Shown one piece after another: positions 34,291 to 42,232 of a DNA stretch of 64,000 nucleotides. How positions within the stretch are numbered: position 1 is the first letter of the stretch; the number at the start of each line of letters is the position of its first letter. The position numbers and the translations under genes are program-made. The notes under the pieces were generated by a model, which was given only the letters and a program-made list of their open reading frames with translations, had not been told where the DNA came from and ran no database searches. Source of the DNA: Streptomyces humicola (GTDB lineage: Bacteria > Actinomycetota > Actinomycetes > Streptomycetales > Streptomycetaceae); the NCBI RefSeq assembly GCF_024436035.1, contig NZ_JANFNG010000035.1:1-64000 (forward strand), given 5' to 3'.

Positions 34291-35490
34291 ATGGTCAAGC
34301 AGGCGGGGGCGCCCTCGCAATCAGAGCTACCGAGGCGCGGACGTCATGCGAAGCGGCGCGCGGGTGCGGCGTCGGGCGGATTGATGCGCTCCTCGGCGTT
34401 GATGGCGGTGGCCAGTGTCGTCTCAAAGGCCACCGGGATGATTCGCTTGGTACTGCAAGGTGCCGCGCTGGGGACACTGGCGGTGGGCGGCGCTTACAAC
34501 ACCGCGAACACGTTGCCGACGAGCCTGTACACGCTCATGATGGGCGGAGCGTTGAACTCGGTACTGGTACCGCAGTTGGTGCGGGCTCGGGCCGAGCATC
34601 CCGATGGCGGGCGAGCGCACGAGCAGAGGCTGGTCACCTTGGTGCTCAGCGTGCTCGCGGTCGGCACGGTGCTGGCGGTGTGGATGGCGCCGCAAATTGT
34701 GAGCCTCAACACGCCTGACTCCCCAGGCAATCATCAGCTGTTCGAGCTGACTGTCGCCTTCGCTCGTTTCCTGCTGCCGCAGATCTTCTTCTACGGACTG
34801 TTCTTCGTACTGGGGCAGGTCCTCAACGCCCGTGGCAAGTTCGGGGCGATGAGCTGGGTCCCGGTGCTCAACAACATCGTCTTGATCTCCATGTTCGTCC
34901 TGTACATGTGGCTGGCCCCCGCTCCTGGCCACGTCGGTGACGTAACGCCGGGCCAGGTACGGCTGCTGGGCATCGGCACGACGGCCGGGATCGCGGTACA
35001 GGCGCTGTGCCTTGTCCCGGCTCCCACCGGCACCGGGTTCCGATGGCGACTCCGCTTCGACTGGCGCGGCGTGGGCCTGGGCAAGAGCGTGAGCGCGGCC
35101 CGCTGGACCATGCTGTTCGTCCTGGTCAACCAGGTCGCCTTGACAGTGGTGACCCGCTACGCCAACGACATCGACGCGGCACTGCCCAACAGCGGAGCCA
35201 GCAACAGCGCGTACTTCTTCGCCCAGAACATCTGGATGCTCCCGCAGGGCATCATCACAGTCTCCCTGGTCACCGCGATCCTGCCGCGCATGAGCCGAGC
35301 CGTGGCCGAGCACCGCCTGGACGACGTACGTGAAGACATCTCGCGCGGCCTGCGCGTCACCGGCGCCGCCATCGTCCCCGCCGCGTTCTTCTTCCTGGCC
35401 TTCGGTCCCCAGATAGCCACCCTGATGTTCTCCTACAGCAGCGGCGGCGCCACCTCCGCCCAGCCGCTGGGCCACATGCTGCAGGCATCC
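34291..35490 (+). pseudogene. MurJ/MviN-like lipid flippase, 3' truncated
   Basis: The frame encodes about 400 residues with at least ten membrane helices: LMAVASVVSKATGMIRLVLQ, TLPTSLYTLMMGGALNSVLV, FARFLLPQIFFYGLFFVLGQ, PVLNNIVLISMFVLYMWLAP and others typical of MviN. The last four helices are absent: at 35490 the frame enters the 80-bp inverted repeat and an unrelated tail. The missing part is not found beyond 36690. MurJ moves lipid II across the membrane; this copy is probably inactive. Confidence 0.75.
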
Positions 35491-35570
35491 GCCGGTCACA
35501 GAGCTATGAGTGCGGTGGGGACTCCGCCTGCCGTTCGGTTTGACGTCGATGGACGGTCATCCGAACGGCA
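35491..35570 (+). repeat. left copy of an 80-bp inverted repeat
   Basis: Begins GCCGGTCACAGAGCTATGAG. It matches the complement of 36611-36690 at about 73 of 80 positions. It cuts the murJ-like gene. Confidence 0.85.
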
Positions 35571-35674
35571 GCCCCAGGGCTCAGGCGGCTTCCGCGAGAG
35601 TGACCGGGGCGGCTTCCGGGCAGCGGTGCGTCCCGGCCAGACTGGGGGCGCGGCGAGGCTCCCTCGACGGAACA

Positions 35675-36331
35675 TCAGATGATGCGTTTGAGGTACCCGT
35701 GGGCGACGAGCCACCCCACGTTGAAACCCGTGGAGGGAGCGCCTGGCACCAATGCAGGGTCGAGCTGGTACTGGACGCCACGTCCCGGCTGGGCAAACCA
35801 GGGGGCGACGGGGCCATAATCCACCTTGAACGGCTTGATCACTGCGTAGTCGTGGTAGTTGCAGTTGGCATCCGGGGCGTTGTTCAAACTCATCGGCGTA
35901 AGAGAGCGCCAGGCGAAGGGGGTGCCCGCCGGGGCCAAAAAGCTCCCGAACTCAGATCCGTAGCGGTCGACGTGCTGACCACGGTGCAGCCGATGGACGT
36001 GCTCGATCGGGGTGCCGTTCCGGCGGAGCACGTAGCCAAACAACGGCGGGAAAATATAGCCCGGTTTACCCATGTTGATGTACTGGCTGTAGTAGGTGCT
36101 GAGGAACTGGCTGGTCGTCAGGCCTCCGGTGCGCTCGTAGCCTCGCAGTTCCCGGCCCACCGGGCCACGAGTCGGCAGCTCCGCCGGTCCCAGGAGCGGA
36201 TTGCCGTCCTTATAGGTATCCGAGCATTCGTTGGGGGGAGTCCCCTCGGGTTTGGCGGCTTGGGCGGGCGCAGCGACGGCGAGCAGAGCCGCGATGGCAA
36301 CGGAAGTTGCGAGAATCCGGCGAAGGTACAC
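35675..36331 (-). CDS. secreted TNT-domain protein (candidate NAD+ glycohydrolase)
   Basis: 218 residues with a signal peptide (MYLRRILATSVAIAALLAVA, cleavage after AQA). The mature part has the TNT pattern: FPPLFGYVLRRNGTPIEHV, DRYGSEFGSFLAPAGTPFAW RS, CNYHDYAVIKPFKVDYGPVA and PWFAQPGRGVQYQLD, ending GWLVAHGYLKRI. TNT of Mycobacterium tuberculosis cleaves NAD+; the Arg/Gln residues of that fold (DRYG, QPGRGVQYQL) are kept. No immunity protein gene is evident next to it. Could act in competition or defence outside the cell. Confidence 0.82.
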   Translation of the reverse strand: MYLRRILATSVAIAALLAVAAPAQAAKPEGTPPNECSDTYKDGNPLLGPAELPTRGPVGRELRGYERTGGLTTSQFLSTYYSQYINMGKPGYIFPPLFGYVLRRNGTPIEHVHRLHRGQHVDRYGSEFGSFLAPAGTPFAWRSLTPMSLNNAPDANCNYHDYAVIKPFKVDYGPVAPWFAQPGRGVQYQLDPALVPGAPSTGFNVGWLVAHGYLKRII

Positions 36332-36610
36332 GTGATCTCTCCGTTGGTGACAGCGTTGCTAACGGAAGCCGCTGGTTGCCCAACATGCTCGTTCGATCAC
36401 AGATAAACCGCTTTTCCGATGATGCTCAATCACGTCACGCCTGGCGTGGCGCGAAGTTCCACCCATTGGAGTAGCGTGGCCGAACAGCAGACGGGCGTGT
36501 CCGGCGTCGACGCGAACTGACCGACCTGACGTCTGGTCCGTGCGCAGCGGCAGCCCCAGCAGCAGGCGACCTCTCTCACGACAGCCGCCTGAAGATCCTC
36601 AAGCTTCCGC
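36332..36610. other. promoter region of the TNT gene and unassigned sequence
   Basis: About 280 bp. The first 100 bp should carry the TNT promoter. 36430-36610 encodes no recognisable protein, though a frame continuous with the MSAVGTPPAVRF repeat runs through it on the minus strand. Confidence 0.35.
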
Positions 36611-36690
36611 TGCCGTTCGCAATCCCGTCCATCGACGCCAAACCGAACGGCAGGCGGAGTCCCTACCGCACTCATAGCTCCGTGACCGGC
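36611..36690 (-). repeat. right copy of the 80-bp inverted repeat
   Basis: Complement of 35491-35570 with about seven mismatches. Similarity continues loosely for another 35 bp inward (CAGGCGGCT and GAGAG blocks). Confidence 0.85.
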
Positions 36691-36748
36691 GGAAAGAGGT
36701 AGGACAGCTTCTCAGGCCGTCTTGAGCAGTTAAGACGCTCGACCCCGT

Positions 36749-36770
36749 GGTCTCAGTTTTGGTCTCATTC
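36749..36770. repeat. integrase arm-type repeat, element B right
   Basis: GGTCTCAGTTTTGGTCTCAT: TTGG-spaced like the left repeat of element B at 30550, and unlike those of elements A and C. Confidence 0.5.
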
Positions 36771-36863
36771 ACCCCCGTCCAGCCATGTCCATAGCCGCTG
36801 AGCAAGTTGCTCTGCCGCAGGTCAGGATGCCCACGTCCCCACCCGAACAGCCGCACGAACAGC

Positions 36864-36915
36864 TGGAAAGCGTGTTGGGGCAACCCCTCACGAGTTCGAA
36901 TCTCGTATCCTCCGC
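36864..36915 (+). repeat. att copy 3 (B/C junction)
   Basis: 52 bp from TGGAAAGCG to TCCTCCGC, identical to the tRNA-Ser end except for one missing G in the G-run of the variable arm. Confidence 0.9.
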
Positions 36916-36936
36916 CGTGCTCTCGCCGGGCACTTT

Positions 36937-36970
36937 GAAGGCCCCGACCGGTCCGCCGGTCGGGGCCTTC
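36937..36970. terminator. hairpin after att copy 3
   Basis: Perfect 15-bp arms (GAAGGCCCCGACCGG and its complement) around TCCG, in the same place as the hairpins after the other att copies. Confidence 0.8.
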
Positions 36971-36979
36971 GTGATCTTC

Positions 36980-37001
36980 CGTCTCAGTTTCCGTCTCATT
37001 C
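36980..37001. repeat. integrase arm-type repeat, element C left
   Basis: Identical to the 22-bp repeat of element A (15879-15900). Confidence 0.5.
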
Positions 37002-37085
37002 GGCCTTGCGGGGCCCTGCTGCGGCTCCGTGTCGTAGGCCGTGTCGCCCTCGCCGCCCAGGGCGCCCCACAGGGTGACCCCGGCG
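36997..37085 (-). pseudogene. integrase 3'-end scar of element C
   Basis: About 85 bp closely resembling the last 25-30 codons of the element A integrase (GTCGTAGGCCGTGTCGCCCT block, then CCCCACAGGGTG). Everything upstream in the gene is deleted. Confidence 0.75.
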
Positions 37086-37117
37086 CTTTGCCGGTGCCGG
37101 GCCAGGCGAGGTGCTGC

Positions 37118-37181
37118 CCGAGTCGCAGCAAGCTTACGGGCCCCCGATCTCTCGCCCCATTGCAGCTCCAGCCCAAAGCCG
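37118..37181. repeat. half copy of the element A nested inverted repeat
   Basis: GCAAGCTTACGGGCC, then CGATCTCTCGCCCCATTGC and AGCTCCAGCCCAAAGCC match 25871-25920 with only a few differences. The left half of the structure is missing. Its conservation in a second element supports a function in the AICE core. Confidence 0.8.
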
Positions 37182-37216
37182 CTACGCCGGCCTCACGACG
37201 GTTGTCGCGCCCGAGG

Positions 37217-37930
37217 TCAGACGGATTGTGCTGCCTCGTTCTGACGGAGCAGGTCATAGCCGACGATCTCGAACATGCGGGTTCCATTCCGAAGGCGTTG
37301 AGGTGTGCCAGCGAACCGGTGCACACCTACCCCGTAGCCCACATCCGGCTCTGACAGCCACTGCAGCTCGAACCCCTGCGCGCCGAACCATTCGCAGATC
37401 ATCGGCACCCGGTCGGGGGCGGCACGGTGCCGGGTCCAGATGACGGTGCCGCCGGTCTTGCATAGTTGGTTGCAGGCGCCGATGGTGTGCTCGATGTCGT
37501 TATCCGTGATGTTCCCGAAGACACCACAGACCAGAACGAGATCTGCAGGAGCCAGGTCCTGGTACTGGTCGATGAGTGAGGCGTCGCCCGTCACCACTTC
37601 GACCTGATCCAGGCATGCCCGGCGGGTTGTCTCCGAGGCTGCAGCGGTGTTGCGAGAGTCCAGCTCGACAAGCCTCGCCCGCACCTCGTGGCGGCGAGGG
37701 TGACCGGCGAGGACGTGGAGGAGATCGCGGCCGTCCCCGGCGCACAGGCTAATCACCTTCAGCGGTCCGGCCGGGTCGTTGGCGGCCCGGATGGCCTCAG
37801 GAGCATGGCCTGCCGGTCACGGCCATCGACGTGCCGCCCGCGGCGCCTGATGCCGTCGGCTGAGGTCCTCACGATAGCCCAGGGCCAGGCTGTGCAGGCG
37901 GGCGACGCCGAGCAGTAGAGCGGCTGACAT
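37217..37930 (-). pseudogene. class I SAM-dependent methyltransferase with in-frame TGA
   Basis: Reading from an ATG at 37930, the frame starts MSAALLLGVARLHSLALGYR and meets a TGA at 37817-37819 (codon 38). It resumes in the same frame with GPLKVISLCAGDGRDLLHVL (SAM motif I), RLVELDSRNTAAASE, DLVLVCGVFGNITD and VIWTRHRAAPDRVPMICEWF. A GTG at 37756 could start a 179-aa product, but this would begin right at motif I and has no ribosome binding site. I read it as a broken gene. Confidence 0.65.
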
Positions 37931-37955
37931 CTTGAACGGACGCGGTTAAGGGCTG

Positions 37956-38546
37956 CTACTCGTGCGTATTGCGCCATTCACGGGCCAGAAGGCCGTAGAC
38001 CACGTCGTCATCGCGGCGTTCGTCGGGGAAGGCCACTGCTTCGCGCAACAAGCCCTCCTCGGAGAACCCCAGGCGGCGGGCTACGCTCCGGCTGCGCTCG
38101 TTGTCGGTGCCGGTACGCAGTTCAACGCGTTGCAGGCCAATGGGACCGAATGCCTGGTCCAGCACGGCCGTGACGGCTCGGGTGACCAATCCCCGTCCTT
38201 CGAAGGCCGCATCAATCCAGTAGCCGATCTCGCCCGTCCGCATGGCCACGTCGATTCTCAAGCTGACGGCGCCGACCAGCCGCCAGTCCGCGCCCGCAGA
38301 CACGGCGATATCGAGCGGCAGCTGCGTTCCCTCAAGCCATGCTTGGCCCTGTTTTTCCAGGGCTGCGCGGGTTTCGTTGAGCGTGCGCGGGTTGTTGGCA
38401 TCGAACCCCGGGTCCCAGAGCGCGAGGCGCTTGTAATTGGCCTCCAGCAGGGCCTGGTGAGCCTCCGTGATCGCGACCGTGCGCGGTATCAGGGCGGCAT
38501 CGTCCCCGATCGGGCAGGTGAACATGGCAGGGGTGACTGTCGACAC
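37956..38546 (-). CDS. GNAT family N-acetyltransferase (RimJ/RimL type)
   Basis: 196 residues with the GNAT fold: EIGYWIDAAFEGRGLVTRAV (acetyl-CoA-binding A motif, GRGLVT), LQRVELRTGTDNERSRSVAR and RLGFSEEGLLREAVAF. This subfamily acetylates N-terminal or small-molecule amines. The GTG at 38546 has GGGAGA 4 nt upstream; an ATG at 38525 is the alternative. Cargo of element C. Confidence 0.85.
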   Translation of the reverse strand: MSTVTPAMFTCPIGDDAALIPRTVAITEAHQALLEANYKRLALWDPGFDANNPRTLNETRAALEKQGQAWLEGTQLPLDIAVSAGADWRLVGAVSLRIDVAMRTGEIGYWIDAAFEGRGLVTRAVTAVLDQAFGPIGLQRVELRTGTDNERSRSVARRLGFSEEGLLREAVAFPDERRDDDVVYGLLAREWRNTHE

Positions 38547-39194
38547 TCGTTCTCCCAGGTGGGTGGTGGCAAAGCACAACTTTCGGCGGTTGGCCGCCGG
38601 CAGTCAACCGGATAACTAAGCCGTCCGGTTGCTGCCGTCGACGAGCGTGACCAGGGGCTCCTGCGCCCGAGGAGTGGAGGCGACGCGCAGCCAGGGCTTG
38701 AAGTTGGGCGCGGCAGCCGTAGGCGTGGCACGATCCGTGGACGAGCGTGAGCAGCATCCCGGCCGGGACTTCGGTTTCCGCAGGCCAAACGGCCTGTCGG
38801 CTCCCAGGCGGGCGTTCTCTTGAAAACTGTTCCGTCAGCGGAGCCCTCGTGGGCCGCCCAGCTCCGCTCGTTCTCCTGGTTCTTCTCCAGTGCGCTGACC
38901 TGCTGACGCACCCCCTCCAGTGGTCTCTATACGCCTCCGTCCGTGCCCCTCGCGTGCCCGTTCCGGCGGGAACACCCGGGGACTCACGGGGAGTCGACCG
39001 CTCCGCCGCAGGTCAGCGAGTTGCCAGTTCAGAGCCATCCGCATAGCACCCTTCCAAACTGGGGACGTACGTGCTCGTCGCCGAGTGGCTGGCCACTTGG
39101 GCTCCGCCAACGTGCCAGTTACCAGGCGCTCGAAACCGTCCCACCGTAAGATCGCGCTCTTCGCGTCGACTCGCAGAGCACGGAGGATAAGCAG
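38547..39194. other. 650-bp stretch without an intact gene
   Basis: A minus-strand frame at 38911 begins MRQQVSALEKNQENERSWAA but loses coding character after about 40 residues; it may be the scar of a small gene. The serine hydrolase leader with CGGAGG at 39183 ends the stretch. No repeat or RNA gene seen. Confidence 0.35.
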
Positions 39195-39705
39195 ATGCCA
39201 CTGGGCGGGGTGCGCTTGGACGAGAGCGCAGTATTGGATCCTTGGGTGGGGGTGGACCCTGTGGCGCTGCAGCGGGCCATTCACGAGCAGGCGGCAAGGC
39301 CGGTGCCAGGCATCGAAGACATGGACACCTACCTCGCAGCGCAAGTATCCGACACCTCTCACCGGGCGGTGGTCGGGCCACTGCTGAACGGCCGCGACTC
39401 CAGCGGCGTCGTCGTCCGGAGCGGCCACGTCGTCTCTTCATGAGGCAATCCGATGCGTGAGGAGATGGCTTTCAGCGCAACTAAGAGCGTGCTGTCCCTG
39501 GTGGCGGGCATCGCCTTCGACGACGGGCTGCTAAGCCTGGACGAGCCCGTCCGCACATCCGTTAACCTGCCGCAGTTTGCGGACGAACACGGCCGTGGAA
39601 TCACATGGCGGCATCTGCTGGACCAGACTAGCCAGTGGGAAGGCGAGCTCTGGGGGAAGCCGACCGGCGTCGATGCGCAAAGTACTCGCGAGGGCCTACG
39701 AGTCC
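39195..39705 (+). pseudogene. serine hydrolase/beta-lactamase family, nonsense and 3' deletion
   Basis: One frame encodes PWVGVDPVALQRAIHEQAAR, then a TGA (39441-39443) in GHVVSS-stop-GNPMREEM, then AFSATKSVLSLVAGIAFDDG (SxxK motif SATK) and GITWRHLLDQTSQWEGELWG. Relatives have Trp where the TGA stands, as I remember them. The gene ends abruptly at the arm repeat of element C (39706), so about half is missing. Confidence 0.8.
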
Positions 39706-39728
39706 CGTCTCAGTTTTCCGTCTCATTC
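39706..39728. repeat. integrase arm-type repeat, element C right
   Basis: Same as the left repeat of element C with one extra T in the spacer. It abuts the truncated serine hydrolase gene. Confidence 0.5.
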
Positions 39729-39832
39729 ACTACCGTTCAACCCCGTACAGGGCCGTGCGGCAGGCAGGACCAGCATCCCTCAGCGAACGCCGTTGAACAG
39801 GGGCGAACACCCGCCCGACGTCAACAAACAGA

Positions 39833-39888
39833 CTTGGACAGCGTGTTGGGGGCAACCCCTCGCGAGTTCGAATCTCGTATCCTCCGCA
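39833..39888 (+). repeat. att copy 4 (C/D junction)
   Basis: 56 bp matching the tRNA-Ser end with two substitutions (GGACAG for GGAAAG, CTCGCG for CTCACG). Confidence 0.9.
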
Positions 39889-39907
39889 TCGTCTGAACTG
39901 GGCACAT

Positions 39908-39939
39908 GAAGGCCCGACCGGTTGCCGATCGGGGCCTTC
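39908..39939. terminator. hairpin after att copy 4
   Basis: Imperfect arms GAAGGCCCGACCGG and CCGATCGGGGCCTTC; a degraded form of the hairpins after the other att copies. Confidence 0.65.
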
Positions 39940-39948
39940 GTGTTGCGT

Positions 39949-39972
39949 GGTTGGAGTTTTGGTTGCAGTTGG
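39949..39972. repeat. integrase arm-type repeat, element D left
   Basis: GGTTGGAGTTTTGGTTGCAG; pairs with the similar block at 45292-45316 and differs from the GTCTCA type. Confidence 0.5.
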
Positions 39973-40119
39973 GCCGTTCGATGAGCTGGTTGACCTGCTT
40001 CTGAGCGCGGGGACTGTCACAGCCCCTGCGGCCCTGCCGGGGCACCCGCCTGTCCAGGGGTCGACGGGGCGATCATCGCAGCTCACCCGCACATCCGCGT
40101 GCGACACCGCCGGGCCCGC

Positions 40120-40740
40120 CTACGCCCCTGCCCGGTTCGGTGGTCCGCCGGACGACGATGGCGCCGGGGAGGCCGACAGCAGCGCGTGGACGGCGGCGCG
40201 CACCCGGTCGGCGACCGTGTCGGGTGTGGAGGCGTCGAGCTTGCCGTCGAGGTGCAGGAACGCCAGACCGTGCACCAGCGCCCAGACCGCGGTCGACAGC
40301 GCGTCCGGGTCGGCGCCGGGAAAGGCGTGCCGGACGATGGTGCCGACGTACTCGGAGATGGCGGCGGTCGCGGCGACCCGGTCGTCGCTGGTCGGGTCGC
40401 AGGGTTCCACGAACATCACCCGGAACAGCGCCGGGTGATCCAGCGCGAACCGGACGTAGGCGACGGCGGCCGCGGCAAGGTCGTCGGGCGTCGAGGGCGA
40501 GTGATGCGCGGCGGCCAGATACCCGGCGAGTTCACGGTAGCCCTCCGCGGCCACTGCGGAGACGAGAGCGTCGCGATCGGCGTAGTGGCGATAAGGGGCC
40601 GTGGGAGACACGCCCGCGCGCCGCGCCACCGCCCGCAGCGACAGCCCGGCGCTGCCGTTCTCCTCCAGCAACTGCCTGGCGGCGCGCAGGCACGCGGCGC
40701 GCAGATCGCCGTGATGGTACGAGTCACCCGACCTCGGCAT
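40120..40740 (-). CDS. TetR family repressor of the old yellow enzyme gene
   Basis: 206 residues with a TetR HTH (AARQLLEENGSAGLSLRAVA, RRAGVSPTAPYRHYADRDAL) and a WHG-type C-terminal domain (ALVHGLAFLHLDGKL). It is divergent from the flavin oxidoreductase gene with 88 bp between starts, and an 8-bp-arm inverted repeat overlaps the promoter there, so it very probably represses that gene and may sense an electrophile. Confidence 0.88.
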   Translation of the reverse strand: MPRSGDSYHHGDLRAACLRAARQLLEENGSAGLSLRAVARRAGVSPTAPYRHYADRDALVSAVAAEGYRELAGYLAAAHHSPSTPDDLAAAAVAYVRFALDHPALFRVMFVEPCDPTSDDRVAATAAISEYVGTIVRHAFPGADPDALSTAVWALVHGLAFLHLDGKLDASTPDTVADRVRAAVHALLSASPAPSSSGGPPNRAGA

Positions 40741-40759
40741 TGATCACTCTCCACCAATG

Positions 40760-40792
40760 TTGACGGTGCTTACATCTCTCACTAATGTAAGC
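40760..40792 (+). promoter_or_regulatory. sigma70-type promoter overlapped by a TetR operator
   Basis: TTGACG (40760) and TAATGT (40783) are spaced by 17 bp. The inverted repeat GCTTACAT (40768-40775) and ATGTAAGC (40785-40792) covers the spacer and the -10 element. Start of the flavin oxidoreductase gene is 37 bp downstream. Confidence 0.75.
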
Positions 40793-40828
40793 GATGCACA
40801 CATGTTAGCCGATCGAAAGGGGACCTCG

Positions 40829-42232
40829 ATGCCGGATGAACTGTTGTCGCCGCTACGGCTGCGGTCCGGGCTCACTCTGGGCAACCGGATCGCCAAGGCG
40901 GCGATGGAGGAAGGCATGGCCGGTGACCGGCAACTGCCCGACCAGCGGCTGCTGTCGCTCTACCGGCGCTGGGGCACGGGTGGCGCCGGACTGCTGATCA
41001 CGGGCAACGTCATGGTCCACGCCCACGCGCTGACCGGTCCCGGTGGCGTAGTGCTCGACGACGCCTCGCCGCTGGAGCCATTCGCGGCGTGGGCGCAGGC
41101 AGGAAAGGGCGGAGGCGCGGCGATGTGGATGCAGATCAACCATCCTGGCCGCCAGGTGCGGGCCGACATGCCCGGGGTCGTCTGGGGACCTTCGGCGCTG
41201 GGTGTCGAGTTGGGCAAACACAGCAAACGGTTCGGCCGACCGGTCGCCATGACCCCGGAGCAGATCCAGGCCACGGTCGCGCGGTTCGCGGTGACGGCCG
41301 AACGCGCCGAGCGTGCGGGGTTCGACGGCGTGGAGGTCCACGCCGCGCACGGCTACCTGCTGTCGCAGTTCCTGTCCCCGCTGGTCAACAAGCGAACCGA
41401 CGAGTGGGGCGGGTCGTTGGAGAACCGGGCCCGGATGCTGCTGGACGTCGTGCGGGCGGTTCGCTCCACGACGTCGCCGTCGTTTGCGGTCGCGGTGAAG
41501 CTGAACTCCGCCGACTTCCAGCGCGGCGGGTTCGACGCCAACGACGCGCGGCGCGTGATCGAGATGCTCGAGCCGCTCGGCGTGGACCTGGTGGAGCTGT
41601 CCGGAGGCAGTTACGAGAGCCCGGCGATGTCGGGCCGCCCGGCCGAGGCGAGCACCCAGGCGCGTGAGGCCTACTTCCTGGACTTGGCGCAGGAATTGGC
41701 CGAGACCAGCCCGGTGCCGTTGATGCTGACCGGCGGCATCACCCGGCGGGCAACTGCCGACGAGGTTCTCGCCAGCGGTGTCGAGGTGGTCGGCATGGGC
41801 ACTGCCCTCGCGGTCACGCCGGATCTTCCGAACCGCTGGCGGGAGGGACGGGAGGCAGACGGGCAGCTGCGGCCGGTGACCTGGTCGGACAGAACCCTCG
41901 CCTCGGCGGCCGGTATGGCGCTGGTCCACCATCAGATGCGCAGAATGGCCCACGGTCTCGACCCCACGTACGGCACCCGCCCCGCGGTCGCGCTGGTATC
42001 CGACCAGCTCGTGCAGCGGCGAGCGCTGCGCCGCTACCGCTCCTGGGTGCAGCAGGTCGATGAAGCTGCCCGAACGACAGACACTCCCTCGTCGTGCTGG
42101 TCAGCCGGTGGCCGGGTCCGGGCAGGAAGCCGCCGGCCCGCGCTTTGGCGGACGAGTTGGGGCTCCCGCTTGTTCTGCAAGGACTCCGTGAAGGAGAATC
42201 CTTCGGCCGTTCACAGCTCGATGGAGAGGTGA
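40829..42232 (+). CDS. NADH:flavin oxidoreductase, old yellow enzyme family
   Basis: 467 residues with an FMN-binding TIM barrel: LGNRIAKAAMEEGMA, QINHPGRQVRADMPG, the catalytic VEVHAAHGYLLSQFLSPLVN and the conserved NKRTDEWGGSLENRARML, then PLMLTGGITRRATADEVL. It reduces activated C=C bonds with NAD(P)H. The ATG at 40829 has GAAAGGGGA upstream. The last 45 residues (from about SSCWSAGG) lack family features, and overlap the convergent P450 gene by 22 bp, so the original stop may have been lost. Confidence 0.9.
   Translation: MPDELLSPLRLRSGLTLGNRIAKAAMEEGMAGDRQLPDQRLLSLYRRWGTGGAGLLITGNVMVHAHALTGPGGVVLDDASPLEPFAAWAQAGKGGGAAMWMQINHPGRQVRADMPGVVWGPSALGVELGKHSKRFGRPVAMTPEQIQATVARFAVTAERAERAGFDGVEVHAAHGYLLSQFLSPLVNKRTDEWGGSLENRARMLLDVVRAVRSTTSPSFAVAVKLNSADFQRGGFDANDARRVIEMLEPLGVDLVELSGGSYESPAMSGRPAEASTQAREAYFLDLAQELAETSPVPLMLTGGITRRATADEVLASGVEVVGMGTALAVTPDLPNRWREGREADGQLRPVTWSDRTLASAAGMALVHHQMRRMAHGLDPTYGTRPAVALVSDQLVQRRALRRYRSWVQQVDEAARTTDTPSSCWSAGGRVRAGSRRPALWRTSWGSRLFCKDSVKENPSAVHSSMER

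Larger units (their letters stand above)
35491..36690. mobile_element. 1.2-kb segment with 80-bp inverted ends carrying a TNT-domain gene
   Basis: The inverted copies bound exactly the segment that interrupts the murJ-like gene. No transposase is inside, so it may be a non-autonomous transposon or the product of inverted insertion of two copies of a repeated gene start (both copies contain the coding start MSAVGTPPAVRF). No clear target duplication. Confidence 0.5.
30432..36915. mobile_element. element B: decayed AICE-type island, 6.5 kb
   Basis: Bounded by att copies 2 and 3, with its own integrase fragment and its own arm repeats (TTGG type). Core genes between int and cargo are deleted (31191-31450 has no gene). 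Cargo: a kinase fragment, a conserved 249-aa protein, a broken XRE regulator, a NUDIX gene, a truncated MurJ-like gene and a TNT-domain gene between inverted repeats. Confidence 0.75.
36864..39888. mobile_element. element C: strongly deleted AICE-type island, 3.0 kb
   Basis: Bounded by att copies 3 and 4 and flanked by CC-type arm repeats (36980, 39706). Only the last codons of an integrase and half of the origin-like repeat remain of the core, followed by cargo: a broken methyltransferase, a GNAT gene and a truncated serine hydrolase. Confidence 0.75.

Noticed and set aside
34423..35499. 358-aa minus-strand frame antisense to the murJ-like gene
   Set aside because: The plus frame has clear membrane helices; the antisense frame is an artefact of codon bias.
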